Shown piece by piece: positions 5,730 to 6,071 of a DNA stretch of 6,071 nucleotides (the first letter of the stretch is position 1; each line of letters starts with the position of its first letter). The DNA is taken from contig JAPKZE010000023.1 in the NCBI GenBank assembly GCA_026393955.1, forward strand, positions 1-6,071, in the 5' to 3' direction. Below the pieces are notes generated by a model, which saw only the letters and a list, made by a program, of their open reading frames with translations, was not told the origin of the DNA and made no database searches. Position numbers and translations under genes: made by a program. The stretch comes from Candidatus Aminicenantota bacterium. GTDB taxonomy: Bacteria; Acidobacteriota; Aminicenantia; Aminicenantales; Saccharicenantaceae.

Positions 5730-6071
5730 ATGGCGGAAGTTAAAAAGCCCGTCAGCGCGGCTCCGGTACCGTCGCTCTTCAAGGACTCGTTCTTCATCGC
5801 CGAGAAGGGCACGACACGCAAAGCGCTGGTCTTTCCCGTCGCCCTGATCCTCCACGTCGCTCTCATCGTCACGGCCATCGTCCTCCCGCTCCTCTCGACG
5901 GGTGAGCTGCCGACGGTCGAGGTCTACAGTGCGTTCCTGGCGCCCCCGCCTCCTCCTCCGCCTCCTCCTCCGCCTCCGGCCAAGCGCAAGGCGTCGACGC
6001 AGAGCGCCCGGATCAAGCGGGTCCAGACGGCCCAGCCGACCGAGGCCGGCCGGCTGGTCGCCCCGGTCGAG
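5730..6071 (+). CDS. TonB-family energy transducer, N-terminal part (partial, runs off the right edge)
   Basis: TonB-type proteins link the proton motive force, harvested by ExbB-ExbD in the inner membrane, to outer-membrane receptors. The 114 codons present show a 30-residue basic cytoplasmic N-terminus, one transmembrane helix (about 33-55) containing His42, which sits like the functional His of the TonB helix (the Ser usually four residues earlier is Ala38 here), then EVYSAFLA and twelve consecutive prolines (72-83) followed by the basic AKRK and a polar linker. A membrane anchor followed by a periplasmic polyproline linker is the classic TonB layout. The C-terminal receptor-binding domain lies outside the window, so the call rests on the N-terminal half; another proline-rich anchored protein cannot be fully excluded. 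No stop occurs before the edge. It has its own promoter and a good Shine-Dalgarno site, so it is probably not just a distal member of the sec operon. Confidence 0.8.
   Translation, partial: MAEVKKPVSAAPVPSLFKDSFFIAEKGTTRKALVFPVALILHVALIVTAIVLPLLSTGELPTVEVYSAFLAPPPPPPPPPPPPAKRKASTQSARIKRVQTAQPTEAGRLVAPVE
5949..5972 (+). repeat. 12-bp tandem repeat coding for polyproline
   Basis: Two perfect copies of CCTCCTCCTCCG, followed by CCTCCG, encode most of the twelve-proline run in the TonB-like protein. The unit is a multiple of three, so gain or loss of copies would change linker length without breaking the frame. Confidence 0.8.

Overview
This is a GC-rich bacterial chromosomal segment with dense, mostly collinear genes and strong use of C or G at third codon positions. 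The layout is divergent lepB | YchF-like GTPase - tgt - yajC - secD - secF | tonB-like. A TonB-type protein with a polyproline linker implies a Gram-negative (diderm) cell. Overall style (codon use, proline-rich TonB, sec cluster order) suggests Acidobacteriota or Aminicenantota, but that is an impression, not a tested assignment.

Region 1 (1-290): the N-terminal 64 codons of a signal peptidase I gene (lepB) run leftward out of the window. A 96-bp gap carries two back-to-back sigma70-like promoters, one for lepB and one for the rightward operon. The rightward promoter is placed so that transcription would begin at, or within a base or two of, the GTG start codon, which suggests a leaderless mRNA.

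Region 2 (291-5648): a tightly packed operon. A divergent YchF/Obg-family P-loop GTPase overlaps tgt (tRNA-guanine transglycosylase) by 4 bp; tgt overlaps yajC by 4 bp; yajC is followed after 64 bp by secD; secD and secF are separated by a single base. YajC-SecD-SecF form the membrane complex that assists SecYEG in exporting proteins, and LepB cleaves the exported precursors. Tgt sits in its classic position upstream of yajC. The 64-bp yajC-secD gap holds a perfect tandem GCCCCG repeat that gives a strong G-quadruplex motif on the minus (template) strand.

Region 3 (5649-6071): a well-formed promoter and Shine-Dalgarno sequence precede the start of a TonB-family energy transducer, cut off by the window edge after 114 codons.

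Most of the window is housekeeping. The most unusual point is in SecF: an extra segment of about 80 residues in its extracytoplasmic P1 domain reads like a ComEA-type double helix-hairpin-helix module. Other points worth a look are the altered G3 and switch I motifs of the YchF-like GTPase, the changed substrate-pocket residues in Tgt, the possible leaderless start, and the template-strand G-quadruplex motif before secD.
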